Below, piece by piece: positions 27,465-36,862 of a stretch of 64,000 nucleotides of DNA. Within the stretch, counting starts at the first letter, position 1; every line of letters begins with the position of its first letter. A program made the position numbers and the translations under genes. Location: the NCBI GenBank assembly GCA_002021875.1, contig CP018627.1, positions 2,418,001-2,482,000 on the forward strand, in the 5' to 3' direction. The DNA is from Streptomyces hygroscopicus. GTDB taxonomy: Bacteria; Actinomycetota; Actinomycetes; Streptomycetales; Streptomycetaceae. The notes under the pieces are model-generated. The model saw nothing but the letters and a program-made list of their open reading frames with translations. It was not told where the DNA came from and ran no database searches.

Positions 27465-28212
27465 ACTGTTGATTGCCGTCGCGTCCAGCGGAGGCTGAAG
27501 GTGAAGGGTGTAGTTCCAGTCGCCGTGGAAGCGGTGCCGGGTGATCGGCAGGGCGGCGATCTCGTCGTCGCTGACCTGGATGCCCGTGGGGTACGGATCG
27601 GTGTCGAGTTCGGCGTACCCCGTCAGGCCGGTCTTGGCAGCCGATGCTCGATCCGGTTCCCCTTCGAAGTGCCGGGAGGCAGGTGGCAGACGGTGATCGT
27701 CAGACCCGGACTCGGCTGCGAACTGGGCGAGCTCGGTCTTCCAAGTGCGGGTGCGATACCCGTTGGAGCCGCCCGCGTCGGCGGTGATCAGCAGTCAGCC
27801 GGCCGTCGGGTAGGCGGTCCGCCCGGCGCCGTTCCACCAGCGGCGGATGGATCCGATGGCGAACGCGGCGGTGTCGTGGTCGGTGCCCACGTTGACCCAG
27901 CCGGTGTTCGCGACGACGTCGTAGATGCCGTAGGGCACTGCTCTGCCCAGCTCGCGGTCAGGGAAGTCGTGGGTGTCGACCCGCACCGGCTCGCCTCTCG
28001 GCTCCCATTCACGGCCGTTGCTCTTGAAGGGTCCGACGAACACCGGCTGCACGGGCGACCGCTCTGATCCCGACGTGGCCGAGGGGCTCGGCCTCCGCCC
28101 CAATCAAGAGACGGCGCTGCCGTTCTTCGAGGTGCGGCAGAATCGCCACGAACTTGGCTGCCAACACTAACCTGCTCATGCCAGACCAACGAACCACCGC
28201 GCAGAAAGCCAC
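27465..28212 (-). pseudogene. ISAzo13-family transposase, internally deleted
   Basis: The N-terminus (28212 down) reads SRLVLAAKFVAILPHLEERQ and GHVGIRAVARAAGV. It then jumps, after a large deletion, to EPVRVDTHDFPDRELGRAVP and NTGWVNVGTDHDTAAFAIGS. A stop follows near 27796, then LLITADAGGSNGYRTRTWKT, a second deletion and the C-terminal EIAALPITRHRFHGDWNYTL. This is the ISAzo13 pattern with much of the middle lost. Confidence 0.8.
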
Positions 28213-28308
28213 GAGTTAAAGATCTGCACGCCCTAAGTGGGCGGTTCGTAAGGTGATGCCCGTTTCCGGCTGAGGTTGGGGCAAGGCCGCTGGTGGCGGT
28301 TCCGTCGG

Positions 28309-28707
28309 CTATTGCTTCCTGGTGAAGTTGCCGGTGTCGGCCTCGGTGAGGATCCCAAGTTTGACCAGGCGTTTCAGCTTGGCGCGGGTGCCTTCGACGT
28401 TCTTCGGCAGCAGCTCGTGGCCGAGGGCTCCGCAGACGTCCTTGGCCCGTAGCGGCCCGGTCGCGTGGTTGAAGACGGCGAGGATGCGGGGGTAGTCCGG
28501 GTGCTCTGGCAGATCCGGCGGGCCGGCCGGGAGCCGGTCGGCGAGGCCGGTGATGGTCTTGCGGGTGATCGCGAGGTGCTCCAGGTGCATCTCGGCCTCC
28601 CGCAACCGGGCTTGCAGGCCGTCGATCTGTGCGCGGAGGTCGTCGGCCAGGGCCCGGGCGGCGTCTTCCTGGAGGTCCAGGGCGTCGAGCAGAGGCTGGA
28701 TGTTCAC
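28309..28707 (-). CDS. IS passenger protein, coiled coil plus winged helix
   Basis: A 132-residue protein from GTG 28707, whose start overlaps the transposase stop (GTGA), so it is made by translational coupling. Residues 1-55 form a coiled coil (ALADDLRAQIDGLQARLREA). Residues 75-130 resemble a winged helix (PLRAKDVCGALGHELLPKNV, then EGTRAKLKRLVKLGILTEAD). A degenerate homologue is at 20797-21242. The family appears tied to IS5 elements; I infer a regulator or accessory factor of transposition. Confidence 0.65.
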   Translation of the reverse strand: MNIQPLLDALDLQEDAARALADDLRAQIDGLQARLREAEMHLEHLAITRKTITGLADRLPAGPPDLPEHPDYPRILAVFNHATGPLRAKDVCGALGHELLPKNVEGTRAKLKRLVKLGILTEADTGNFTRKQ

Positions 28708-29552
28708 GCTGCCGCCGCCTGCGTCTCGCGCCAGGTGGGGGCGTTCGCGCCGGTGAGGCGTCGGGTCATGACGTGGGTCATCGCCCAGTAGACGCGGGAA
28801 GCGGAGGAGGAGGGGCGGTGCTCGTAGTCGCGGACCAGGCGCCGGTGCAGTATCAGGATCCCGTAGGTCTGCTCGACCCTCCACCGCTTCGGCTGCGGCA
28901 CGAACCCCTTGACCTGCGGGTTGCGTTCGACGATCTCGACGTCGATGCCCAGGTCGGCGCCGTGCATGACGACCTGGTTCTTGAAGCCCTGGTCGACCAG
29001 GGCTTTGCGGACAGTCCCGCCGGCGTGCTCGACGACCTGGTCCAGCAGGACGATGCCCGCGGCGTTGTCGTGGGTGTTCGCAGCGAGGACGACGACCGCG
29101 ATGACCAGGCCGAGGACGTCCACAGCAAGGCCCCGCTTGCGGCCGGGCACCCGCTTGGCCGGATCGTGACCACTCGTGGCGGCGGGGACCCCGGCGGCCA
29201 CATGGACACTCTGGGTGTCCAGCACCACCAGGGTCGGGTCCTCTAATCGTCGGGCCCTCTCCCGGACCTGGCAGCGCAGGAGTTCATGGATGACCTGGTC
29301 GGTCCCGTCGTCCCGCCAGGCGGCGAAGTAGTAGTACGTCGCACTCTTCTGCGGCAGGTCGTGCGGGAGATAGGCCCACTGGCAACCGGTCCGCCCCTGG
29401 TAGAGGATCGCGTTCACGATCTCCCGCATGTCGTAGACGCCCTGATGACCACTGACCGAGCGGTGCCGGTCCTTCCACGCGGTGATCACCGGCTCGATCA
29501 AAGCCCATTGCTCGTCCGATAAGTCACTCGGGTACGACTTGCGTTCACTCAC
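28704..29552 (-). CDS. IS5-family transposase, intact
   Basis: A 282-residue enzyme with full family layout: SERKSYPSDLSDEQWALIEP at the start, WAYLPHDLPQKSATYYYFAA, the first catalytic Asp in LVVLDTQSVHVAAGV, the second in KALVDQGFKNQVVMHGADLG and the Glu in PKRWRVEQTYGILILHRRLV. It is complete and flanked by good inverted repeats, so the element may be mobile. Confidence 0.9.
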   Translation of the reverse strand: MSERKSYPSDLSDEQWALIEPVITAWKDRHRSVSGHQGVYDMREIVNAILYQGRTGCQWAYLPHDLPQKSATYYYFAAWRDDGTDQVIHELLRCQVRERARRLEDPTLVVLDTQSVHVAAGVPAATSGHDPAKRVPGRKRGLAVDVLGLVIAVVVLAANTHDNAAGIVLLDQVVEHAGGTVRKALVDQGFKNQVVMHGADLGIDVEIVERNPQVKGFVPQPKRWRVEQTYGILILHRRLVRDYEHRPSSSASRVYWAMTHVMTRRLTGANAPTWRETQAAAA

Positions 29553-29659
29553 CCGGTCACATCACCAGATCACCAACCGCGGACCGGCAGATTCCGCCCC
29601 GCCGCCACACCATCAGGCGACAGCAGATCCACTCAAAGACTCACGAACCGCCCACTCAG

Positions 29660-30210
29660 GCCGGATCCGCCGTGAGATGGGCAAAGGCCCCCGGGCGGTC
29701 GCGACCGTGATCGACTCCCAAAGCGTCAGGGCCGCCGAAACCGTTGGCAAGGACTCGCGCGGCTACGACGCGGGCAAAAAGATCAATGGCCGCAAACGGC
29801 ACATGGTGGTCGACACCCGCGGCCTGCCCCTGCTGGTCATGGTCACCCCGGCCTCGCTCACCGACCGCGACGCCGCCAAGGAACTCCTCTTCCGCCTTCG
29901 CCTGATGCATCCCGAGATCACCATCGTCTGGGCGGACTCCGCCTATGCCGGAAAGCTCGCGACCTGGGCGAAGAAGTACCTCAGCCTCACGATCAAGACC
30001 GTGAGCCGCCCCAAGGACGCCTCCGGGTTCATCGTGCTGCCCCGCCGCTGGGTCGTCGAACGAACATGGGCCTGGATGATGCACGCCCGTCGGCACGCCC
30101 GCGACTACGAACGCCTCGTCCAACACTCCGAAACCTTGATCACTTGGGCGGCCATCACTCTCATGACCAGGCGCCTCACCCGGAAAAACTCCGCAGCAAC
30201 CTGCTCGTGA
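29660..30210 (+). pseudogene. IS5-family transposase, 5'-truncated
   Basis: From about 29660 the frame gives RAVATVIDSQSVRAAETVGK, GRKRHMVVDTRGLPLLVMVT, IVWADSAYAGKLATWAKKYL and LPRRWVVERTWAWMMHARRH and ends at a natural stop. The catalytic residues are all present, but the N-terminal ~90 residues are replaced at the boundary of the neighbouring element (29655). Confidence 0.85.
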
Positions 30211-30288
30211 CCTCCGGGCGCTTTCCGGCAGGTGGATGAAGTGGTCACCGTTCAGATTGAGATAGGTAAGGGCGGGCAGGTCGCCCAG

Positions 30289-31269
30289 TCACGAGGGCAG
30301 CTCCGTGAACTCGCTGTCGTCCAGGTGAAGCCCGGTGAGGGCGGTGAGTTGCCTCAAGGACGCCGGCAGGTCAGTCAGCCGGTTACCACGGAGCACCAGC
30401 CTTTTGAGTGCGGCGAGGTTTCCCAGCGAGGCGGGCAACTCGGTCAGCCGGTTACTGTTGATGTCGAAATGGGCGAGGGCGGACAGGTTACCCAGCGATT
30501 CAGGCAACACCGTGAGCCGGTTGCCGCCGAGATTGAGTCCGGTGAGGGCGGTGAGATCACCTACCCAAGCGGGCAGAACGGCAAGGTCATTGCGGTCGAG
30601 GTTCAGCCAAGTGAGGGCACCGAGGCCGCCCACCGATGCGGGCAACCGGCTGAGCCGGTTGCTGCCTAGGAGAAGGTGGGTGAGGGCACCGAGGCCGCCC
30701 ACCGATGCGGGCAGCTGGGCAAGATGATTGAAGTCCAGGTTGAGTTCGGTGAGGGCGGTGAGATTGCCCAGTGAGGCGGGCAACTCGGTCAACTGATTAC
30801 CGCTGAGGTTGAGTTCGGTGAGGGCGGTGAGCTCACCGACCCATGCGGGGAGCTCGGTGAGCTGGTTGCCCTCTAGGTTCAGTTCGGTGAGCTCTGAGAG
30901 ATCAGCCATCCATCCCGGTAGCTGAGCGAGATGATTGCCGCTGAGGTTGAGTTCGGTGAGGCTGGTGAGATTGCGCATCGACTCCGGCAACTCAGTGAGC
31001 TGAAGATCAACCAGGTCGAGACGCGTGAGCTCGGTGAGATTCCCTAGGAAGTCGGGCAGCTCGAAAAAGTTGCCACTGAGGTCGAGTTCCGTGAGCGCCG
31101 TGAGCTCGCCCAGCGACGAAGGTATGACGTTCAGATCAAGGAAGCCGAGGTCCAATGATGCGACGCCGCCGAGAAGTGCCTCGCTGATACGTTCCTCGGC
31201 CTCCTCCAGCGCATCCATCTCTGCCATCTCCTCCAGCTCATCCTCGAGCAGTTCGTCATACTCAGACAT
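30289..31269 (-). CDS. leucine-rich-repeat protein with premature stop
   Basis: A 326-residue cytoplasmic protein from ATG 31269 (GAGG 7 nt upstream). An acidic N-terminus (MSEYDELLEDELEEMAEMDA) is followed by about twelve 23-residue repeats of the form LTALTELNLSGNQLTELPAS. Bacterial LRR proteins of this kind bind other proteins and occur as immunity or effector-like genes. The TGA at 30289-30291 falls inside a repeat: the same frame continues LGDLPALTYLNLNGDHFIHL beyond it until the IS5 fragment at 30210. The gene has therefore lost its end by a nonsense change and an insertion. Confidence 0.8.
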   Translation of the reverse strand: MSEYDELLEDELEEMAEMDALEEAEERISEALLGGVASLDLGFLDLNVIPSSLGELTALTELDLSGNFFELPDFLGNLTELTRLDLVDLQLTELPESMRNLTSLTELNLSGNHLAQLPGWMADLSELTELNLEGNQLTELPAWVGELTALTELNLSGNQLTELPASLGNLTALTELNLDFNHLAQLPASVGGLGALTHLLLGSNRLSRLPASVGGLGALTWLNLDRNDLAVLPAWVGDLTALTGLNLGGNRLTVLPESLGNLSALAHFDINSNRLTELPASLGNLAALKRLVLRGNRLTDLPASLRQLTALTGLHLDDSEFTELPS

Positions 31270-31555
31270 AGCGATCCTCAGGAAGCAGCCCACGGGACAG
31301 TGAAGATCCGATTCTGTCACGAGGCGGCACCCTTTGCACGTTTGTTCGCACGAGGGCATCGCAGAGAAGGGGCGGCGCGTAGATGGCGTCATCGACGTCG
31401 AGTCTCAGATTCTTGACTTAACCGCTATATCGGACGCAGTTGCCAGCGCCTCGCCGTGACGCCTACGAAACGACGCCGCCAACCTCACGAGTTCCAAATG
31501 GTTCCTGTCCTGACGGCATCGACCTTCGAAAACAGGTCCTCAGTACGCGGCGGAC

Positions 31556-31765
31556 GTGCTGGAAACGGTGCAGCACATCGTCGTCGAGCTTGTGCCTCGC
31601 TGCCGTGAGCTGATCACTGCCCGTCTTCCCCGTACCGACGTGGAAACCTGGACCCTCGCCGTCCAGATGCTGGCAGGGGGGTACTCCGGCACCCTCATGG
31701 ACCTGCTCACCGACGCTGCCGCGGCCGGAACTCCGGTCGACGATGAAGAGGAACCAACCACATAG
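31556..31765 (+). CDS. small acidic hypothetical protein
   Basis: A 69-residue protein from GTG 31556. It reads LETVQHIVVELVPRCRELIT, LPRTDVETWTLAVQMLAGGY and SGTLMDLLTDAAAAGTPVDD, ending EEEPTT. The coding texture is good and the frame opens a little upstream (QYAAD), so it might also be the end of a longer lost gene. No family recognised. Confidence 0.45.
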   Translation: MLETVQHIVVELVPRCRELITARLPRTDVETWTLAVQMLAGGYSGTLMDLLTDAAAAGTPVDDEEEPTT

Positions 31766-31839
31766 CAGAGGCCATCACCGGAAGGTCGTGCAGGTAGGCG
31801 TGATGGTGACACCCCGGGAGCGAGGCAGGCACAGACCCT

Positions 31840-31872
31840 GGTGATCATGGAATTGCGAATTCCGTGATCACC
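31840..31872. promoter_or_regulatory. 15-bp palindromic hairpin
   Basis: GGTGATCATGGAATT and AATTCCGTGATCACC pair with one mismatch around a GCG loop. It stands between the small gene ending at 31765 and the IS5 relic starting at 31960. It could be an operator, a terminator or an IS end. Confidence 0.45.
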
Positions 31873-31959
31873 GGGAAAATCTGTACTTGCACTGCCATCA
31901 TGGCTGACAGAACCGCTCTGGGCTTAGTTCGCGGTAACGCTGCCCGAGAGGCCGGCTTA

Positions 31960-32375
31960 CCACCCGGATCACCCCTTGCACTCCCACCGTCGGCGTATCG
32001 ACGACCGGACCGTGGTCGACAAGCTCCTTCAGCTGCTGCGCTTCGGCTGCTCCTACCAGGCGATTGCCGACACCTCATGCTCAGCCACCACGATCCGCGG
32101 CCGCTGCGACGAGTGGATTCGGCTTGGCTTCTTCGTCAAACCCAAGCAGATCGTGCTGGAGTCCTGCGCCCGGATCGTCGCCCTCGTCCTCGACCAGATC
32201 GCCATCGATGACTCCATCACCAAGGCCCCTGGTGGCGGTGAGGTCGCGGGACGCTCACCCGTCGACCGCGGCAAACAGGGTTTGAAACAATCTGGCATGG
32301 CGGATGGATACGGAATCCCGCTGGGCCGCGTGCCAGCCGGGCTAACCGCCACGACTCCCCGCTGCTCGCGCCGAC
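31960..32375 (+). pseudogene. IS5-family transposase, N-terminal half
   Basis: RIDDRTVVDKLLQLLRFGCS and YQAIADTSCSATTIRGRCDE are followed by LDQIAIDDSITKAPGGGEVA (first catalytic Asp), RSPVDRGKQGLKQSGMADGY and, after a shift near 32340, ANRHDSPLLAPT. The second half is missing; the sequence changes at about 32375 into an oppositely oriented gene fragment. Confidence 0.75.
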
Positions 32376-32511
32376 CGCCGTGCGGGGAGAACGGACTCGG
32401 CCGCACCCACGGTTCCGGTGCCTTGGAGGTCACATCGATGACCTCCGCGCCAGGGAACGCGGCGGTCAGCGACGCCATCGCACGGCGACGGCTGGCAACA
32501 CGGATCGACAT
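32376..32511 (-). pseudogene. DUF6939-like protein, N-terminal fragment
   Basis: Forty-five residues from ATG 32511: MSIRVASRRRAMASLTAAFP followed by GAEVIDVTSKAPEPWVRPSP. This opening resembles DUF6939 proteins of Streptomyces. The rest is lost at the junction with the IS5 relic. Confidence 0.5.
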
Positions 32512-32716
32512 CTGAAGGCTCCCTGCCTCGGTGACATGAGCCACCAAGCATCCCCGATGCCACTGACATCTCTCCCCTGGAACAAGACACCACCGACGAG
32601 CCCACACGCTTGTTCCAGGGACCTTCGTCAGCGGGAATGCAGTGACAACCACATCGGACTTACTCGTCTGGGGCGTGTATCAAAAGTCGATCTTGAACGT
32701 GGAATGATCTCGGGTT

Positions 32717-33591
32717 GTGGCACGTGGTGATCTGACGGATGCGCAATGGGCGGTGCTGGAACCGCTGTTACCGAAGGGAAAGAAGCCCGGACGGCCGCCG
32801 ACGTGGGCCAGGCGGCAGCTGATCAACGGCATACGGTTCCGGGTTCGCGCCGGTATCCCATGGCGGGACCTGCCCGTCGTGTACGGGCCGTGGGGCCGGG
32901 TCTACGACCTGTTCCGCCGGTGGCAACGGGACGGCACCTGGCATCGAATCTTCACCGCGCTGCAGGCCCGGGCCGACGCGAAACAGCTGATCACCTGGGA
33001 CATCAACATCGACTCCACGGTGTGCCGGGCCCACCAGCACGCCGCCGGGGCGAGGAAAAAGGGGAGCTGCAGAAGGAGCCACCTGGCGGCGTCAGCATCG
33101 AACCGGACGACCATGGCCTCGGGCGCTCACGCGGCGGCCTGACCACCAAACTGCACCTGACCGTCGAACAGGGCCAGAAGCCCATGTCCATCGTGATCAT
33201 GGCCGGGCAGCGGGGCGACTCCCCGCAATTCGAGCCCGTCCTGAACAAGATCCGTGTCTCGCGTCTCGGGCCGGGCAGGCCGCGCACCCGACCCGATCGG
33301 GTGCGCGCCGACAAAGCGTATGCATCCCGGAAGAACCGTGCCTACCTGCGGCGGCGCAAGATCCGCTGCACCATCCCGGACAAGGTTGACCAGGCGCGCA
33401 ACCGCAAGAAACTCGGCTCGCGCGGCGGCCGGCCGCCGAAGTTCGACTCAGAAGACTACAAAGCCCGGCACGCGGTCGAATGCGGAATCAACCGCCTCAA
33501 AAGACACCGAGCCGTGGCCACCCGGTACGACAAGCTCGCGGTCCGCTACGAGGCGACCGTGCTCGTAGCGGCCATCAACGAGTGGCTGTGA
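32717..33591 (+). CDS. IS5-family transposase made by frameshift
   Basis: The first frame (32717-33142) contains [40 protein letters not shown] and [20 protein letters not shown]. At about 33055 the run AGGAAAAAGGGGAGC allows slippage to the frame with [40 protein letters not shown] and [20 protein letters not shown], ending 33591. It is a paralogue of the 13708 transposase. No matching inverted repeats are seen around it, so its right end may be lost. Confidence 0.8.
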
Positions 33592-33623
33592 CCAGCACGA
33601 ATGCCCAGGCCGCGGTGGCGGCG

Positions 33624-34736
33624 TCAGGAGAGCAGATCGCCATCTACGCGACGGAGCCCGTAGCGCCGACCGGCGCCAGATCGACTTGTCGAAGCTGGTG
33701 AGCCAGCCGCCGGCGCTGCCGCGGCGACGCCGGTTGACCCACTGGTTCCCGGGCTCGGGCATCCTCCCCTCGCCGTGGCCACGGCGAGGCGGACGAGGTC
33801 GGGGCCGGTACTGTTTGACCCGCCGTTGACTGCCTGCTCCCAGCGCGGGGGGATCCCCGAGCGCCCCCAGCGGGCGCCCAGGAGCGCTCCGGCGATCGCG
33901 GCGACCGTGCCGGCGTCGTTTCCAGCACATAAGGCTGCTTCGATCGCGTACTGGAAGTGCTGGGCGGGGAAGGTGCCGTCGCCGGGACGATGCTCCGGGA
34001 CCGGGGTCCGGGTGACCGCCGACCATGCCGCCTGCAGTGCGGCAACTACCCCTTCGGACTGGAAGTAGTGCGGGGGATTGGCCTCAGCCTCGTCGAGTCG
34101 TTTCCCCCACACCGCGCGCCGGTTCTCGGGAAGGAGCGCGAGCCCGTCGCGGACGCCGTCGAAAGTCCCGCTGAGGACGGCTGTGCGGATGCCGGAGCAC
34201 CACAGCACGCAGGCCTCGGCGCATTCGGGGTCTGCGTGGGTGAGGGAGCTGACAAGGGTGGCGGCCTCAGCCATAGCGGATGCGTCCTCGAGGTACGCGA
34301 GAGCGACAATGCCGGTTCGCCTCAGTGACCCGTTTCCTGCACTGCGGTCTGTGTCGGCAGCAAAGACTCGAGAAGCCCTGTCCATCGCCTCAGAGACTGC
34401 GGAGCGGGCCATTTGGAGGACCCACCCTGCCCGTTTGCCCGCATCCGCCCCGCTGCCGATCCGTCCGAGGAAGTTCATTGCGATCGCTTCCAGGGCAGCA
34501 CGACTACGCAAGTCCGCTCCGGTCGCCGCCACTTCAGCCACCCAGACCTGCATCTGCGTGTCGTCGGAGTACTGCAGCCGGGGTTCGATCTCGTACGGTA
34601 CGCCCAGGGCGTCGCCGACTCCCGCGCCAAGCAGGACTCCGGCTGCGCGATCGATGTGCTGCTCGTCGAAGTCAAAGGGCGTCAACCCCTTGACTGAGGG
34701 GGTGTGCGAACGCTGAGGCGAGAATGGCGGAGCCAT
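33624..34736 (-). CDS. ADP-ribosylglycohydrolase (DraG/ARH family)
   Basis: About 370 residues from ATG 34736. Such enzymes hydrolyse the bond between ADP-ribose and a modified protein or base. Metal-binding motifs are present: FDEQHIDRAAGVLLGAGVGD at the start, SDDTQ near residues 57-61, NGSLRRTGIVALAYLE in the middle, and NDAGTVAAIAGALLGARWGR near the end, which replaces the usual GGDTDT motif. The last ~50 residues after AVATARGG look like out-of-frame sequence, so the extreme C-terminus is probably damaged. In a toxin-rich region it could reverse ADP-ribosylation toxins. Confidence 0.85.
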   Translation of the reverse strand: MAPPFSPQRSHTPSVKGLTPFDFDEQHIDRAAGVLLGAGVGDALGVPYEIEPRLQYSDDTQMQVWVAEVAATGADLRSRAALEAIAMNFLGRIGSGADAGKRAGWVLQMARSAVSEAMDRASRVFAADTDRSAGNGSLRRTGIVALAYLEDASAMAEAATLVSSLTHADPECAEACVLWCSGIRTAVLSGTFDGVRDGLALLPENRRAVWGKRLDEAEANPPHYFQSEGVVAALQAAWSAVTRTPVPEHRPGDGTFPAQHFQYAIEAALCAGNDAGTVAAIAGALLGARWGRSGIPPRWEQAVNGGSNSTGPDLVRLAVATARGGCPSPGTSGSTGVAAAAPAAGSPASTSRSGAGRRYGLRRVDGDLLS

Positions 34737-35670
34737 GAGGACATCCTGGGTCGAGGGGATGGGCGAACATCCGGCCGAGCGGCCGGACTGTGAACAGGAG
34801 GCGGGCGGAGCAGAGAAGCGTGCGGACGCAGGCGCCTCGTTCATCCAGGGAAGTTGAGGCTGCGGTACTGAGACGAGGGGTGCTCGCCGATAGTGCGACT
34901 GGTGTCATGTGGACGACTCGAAGTCTGAATCGATGGGTAGCCAGAGCGCCGATTAGGAAATTCGTGGCGCGTCTGGCGTGAGGCGTCCTCGTCCAAAGGT
35001 CCCGCCGGTGTGCTGTCGAACGCCAAATGGGAGATGCTGCAGTCGCAGGTACATTGCCGACTGTCCGCTCGGTGGCTCTCGTCGAGTCCGCGGGTCATGC
35101 GGAGATTGCGCCGAATATGCTATGCGGTGTAGGCGGATCATGACGAACACGGTGCGCCCCCCGCGACAGTGGTTGAGCGCGTAGCAGTCGACAACCCTCA
35201 GCTACGTCAACGTTCCAGTGGACGGTAGGCGCCGGCGAGGATACATGGAGAGGTAGCGAGAATTCAGTGAGTGCCGCATGCGGCGCATGAGCTGCTTCAG
35301 CATATGCATAGTCAAATTCTTGAGCAAGTCATACAGTGGCGCCTCGTCAGTAACAACCTTCGCCGTAACGAGCTGCATCACTATGCCTTTAGCCTTGGTC
35401 CGTTGACGCCTCATCACCTAGAACATATGGAGATCACCTCCCCAGGGTCCAATCGAAAGTACGCGCTTTTCACTATCTGAACTGCCGCGCCCACATTCCC
35501 TTGGAAAGTTGAGGCGTTGAGGTTCTTGCGGCTGGATGCGGTGGCGCTGGAGCGGACGGCGCCCAAGGGCGTGCGCACTGTCGCGCGGCTTGGGCGGCGA
35601 TCAGTTGTGAACCGTGGACCACCGGCACCGGGGCCCCTGAGGTGCCTGTCCGGTCCCTAGTGCGGCACCG
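34737..35670. other. long intergenic region of lower GC
   Basis: About 930 bases between the glycohydrolase and an IS630 element, with local AT-rich stretches. Only one frame (35271-35480) looks faintly coding. No repeat or RNA gene recognised. Confidence 0.45.
35271..35480 (+). CDS. possible small gene
   Basis: A 69-residue frame, MPHAAHELLQHMHSQILEQV and RRNELHHYAFSLGPLTPHHL, lower in GC than the surroundings. There is no good ribosome site or domain. It may be a fragment of an acquired gene. Low confidence. Confidence 0.25.
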   Translation: MPHAAHELLQHMHSQILEQVIQWRLVSNNLRRNELHHYAFSLGPLTPHHLEHMEITSPGSNRKYALFTI

Positions 35671-36779
35671 CGTTGATCCTTCGGGGGTTCAGGTGGCCTT
35701 GAGTGGGGTGCCGTCGTAGGTCCAGCGGTAGGGCTTGGCGTCGGTTTCGTCGTAGCCGAGGACGAACTCGTCGATGCGGTCGGCGAGTTCGTCCCGGGAG
35801 GCGAACTGTCCCCGACGCAGCAGCCGACGGGTCAGCGTGGAGAAGAAGATCTCCACTTGGTTGAGCCAGGAGGCGTGTTTGGGGGTGTGGTGCACGTGGA
35901 AGCGGGGGTGGGCCGCCAGCCAAGCGCGGGTCTTCTTCGACGTATGCGAGGAGCCGTTGTCTATGACCAGGTGAAGCTCCTGGCCTGTGGCAATGGCGGA
36001 GTCGAGGAGCCGCAGGAACCTGATGAAGGTGGTGGAGTCGTTGCGGGCGATCGTCTCGGTCAGGACCTGGCCGGTGTGGACATTGAGCGCGGCAATGATC
36101 GAGGCGGTGCCGTGGCGGACGTACTCGAACTCCCGGCGGGCCCGTCGCCCGGGGCGGGCAGGTGTGTCGGGGTGCTTACGGGAGCGGGCGGTGATCCCGG
36201 TCTTCTCGTCGACCGACAGCACGACCGCGTTGGGCGGGCAGGCCCTGTACAGCGCGCAGACCTCGGCGGCCTTGCCGAAGAACTCTGGGTCGGCCGGGCG
36301 GGTCAGCCAGCCGCGCACCAGATGCGGTTTGAGATCGGCCCCGCGCAGAATCCGGCCGATCTGCGAGTCGGAGACAGTCATGTCGGCCAGGTACTCGGCG
36401 AGCAGTCGGTGGGTCCACACGGTGTCAGTGCCCGGTGGCGTCGAGGTGGCCGCCGCGATGATCCGCAGCCGGTCGGCGGGACTGAGCCTGGGGCGTCCCA
36501 GTGGCCGGGGTCGGTCGGTCAGAGCGTCGAGCCGCTCGGTGGCGAAGCGTCTCCGCCAGGCGCGGATCGTGTCGACATGCCGGTGAAGCTGCCGGCCTAT
36601 CGCAGCGTTCGACAGCCCGTCGGCAGCGGCCAGCAGGGCTGTCGCCCGCTGGACCTGCCCGCACGGGGCAGTTCGGGAGGCCGCCAGATGTTCCAGCCGT
36701 TCCCGTTCGGTCGGCTCCAGCGCGATCACGAAGGGACTCGCCATCGACATTGCCCCACCCCAGGCGCTGAAGGATCAAC
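35671..36779 (-). mobile_element. IS630-family element
   Basis: An intact transposase is bracketed by 11-bp inverted repeats GTTGATCCTTC (35671-35681) and GAAGGATCAAC (36769-36779). IS630 elements insert at TA; the exact ends and target duplication could not be fixed. Confidence 0.7.
35689..36750 (-). CDS. IS630-family transposase, intact
   Basis: A 353-residue enzyme. An N-terminal helix-turn-helix (GLSNAAIGRQLHRHVDTIRA) is followed by the DDE_3 domain with VVLSVDEKTGITARSRKHPD (first Asp), LHLVIDNGSSHTSKKTRAWL (second) and HASWLNQVEIFFSTLTRRLL (Glu). All three acidic residues are present and the frame is open, so it is probably active. Confidence 0.92.
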   Translation of the reverse strand: MSMASPFVIALEPTERERLEHLAASRTAPCGQVQRATALLAAADGLSNAAIGRQLHRHVDTIRAWRRRFATERLDALTDRPRPLGRPRLSPADRLRIIAAATSTPPGTDTVWTHRLLAEYLADMTVSDSQIGRILRGADLKPHLVRGWLTRPADPEFFGKAAEVCALYRACPPNAVVLSVDEKTGITARSRKHPDTPARPGRRARREFEYVRHGTASIIAALNVHTGQVLTETIARNDSTTFIRFLRLLDSAIATGQELHLVIDNGSSHTSKKTRAWLAAHPRFHVHHTPKHASWLNQVEIFFSTLTRRLLRRGQFASRDELADRIDEFVLGYDETDAKPYRWTYDGTPLKAT

Positions 36780-36862
36780 AGGTTGATCCAATGATCTTCC
36801 AGGACGTGAGCGGCGGGGCACGCCACCAACCCGCCCGGGCATGCGCAGTAGACTGGCCTTCC

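Larger units (their letters stand above)
28237..29655 (-). mobile_element. IS5-like element carrying a passenger gene
   Basis: A 1.42-kb unit bounded by perfect 13-bp inverted repeats GTGGGCGGTTCGT (28237-28249) and ACGAACCGCCCAC (29643-29655). It is flanked by TAA and TCA, which fit the TNA target of IS5 but are not identical. It contains an intact transposase and, overlapping its end by GTGA, a small second gene. Confidence 0.75.

Noticed and set aside
30289..31269. DNA-level tandem repeat
   Set aside because: The periodicity of about 69 bp is explained by the 23-residue leucine-rich repeats of the encoded protein.
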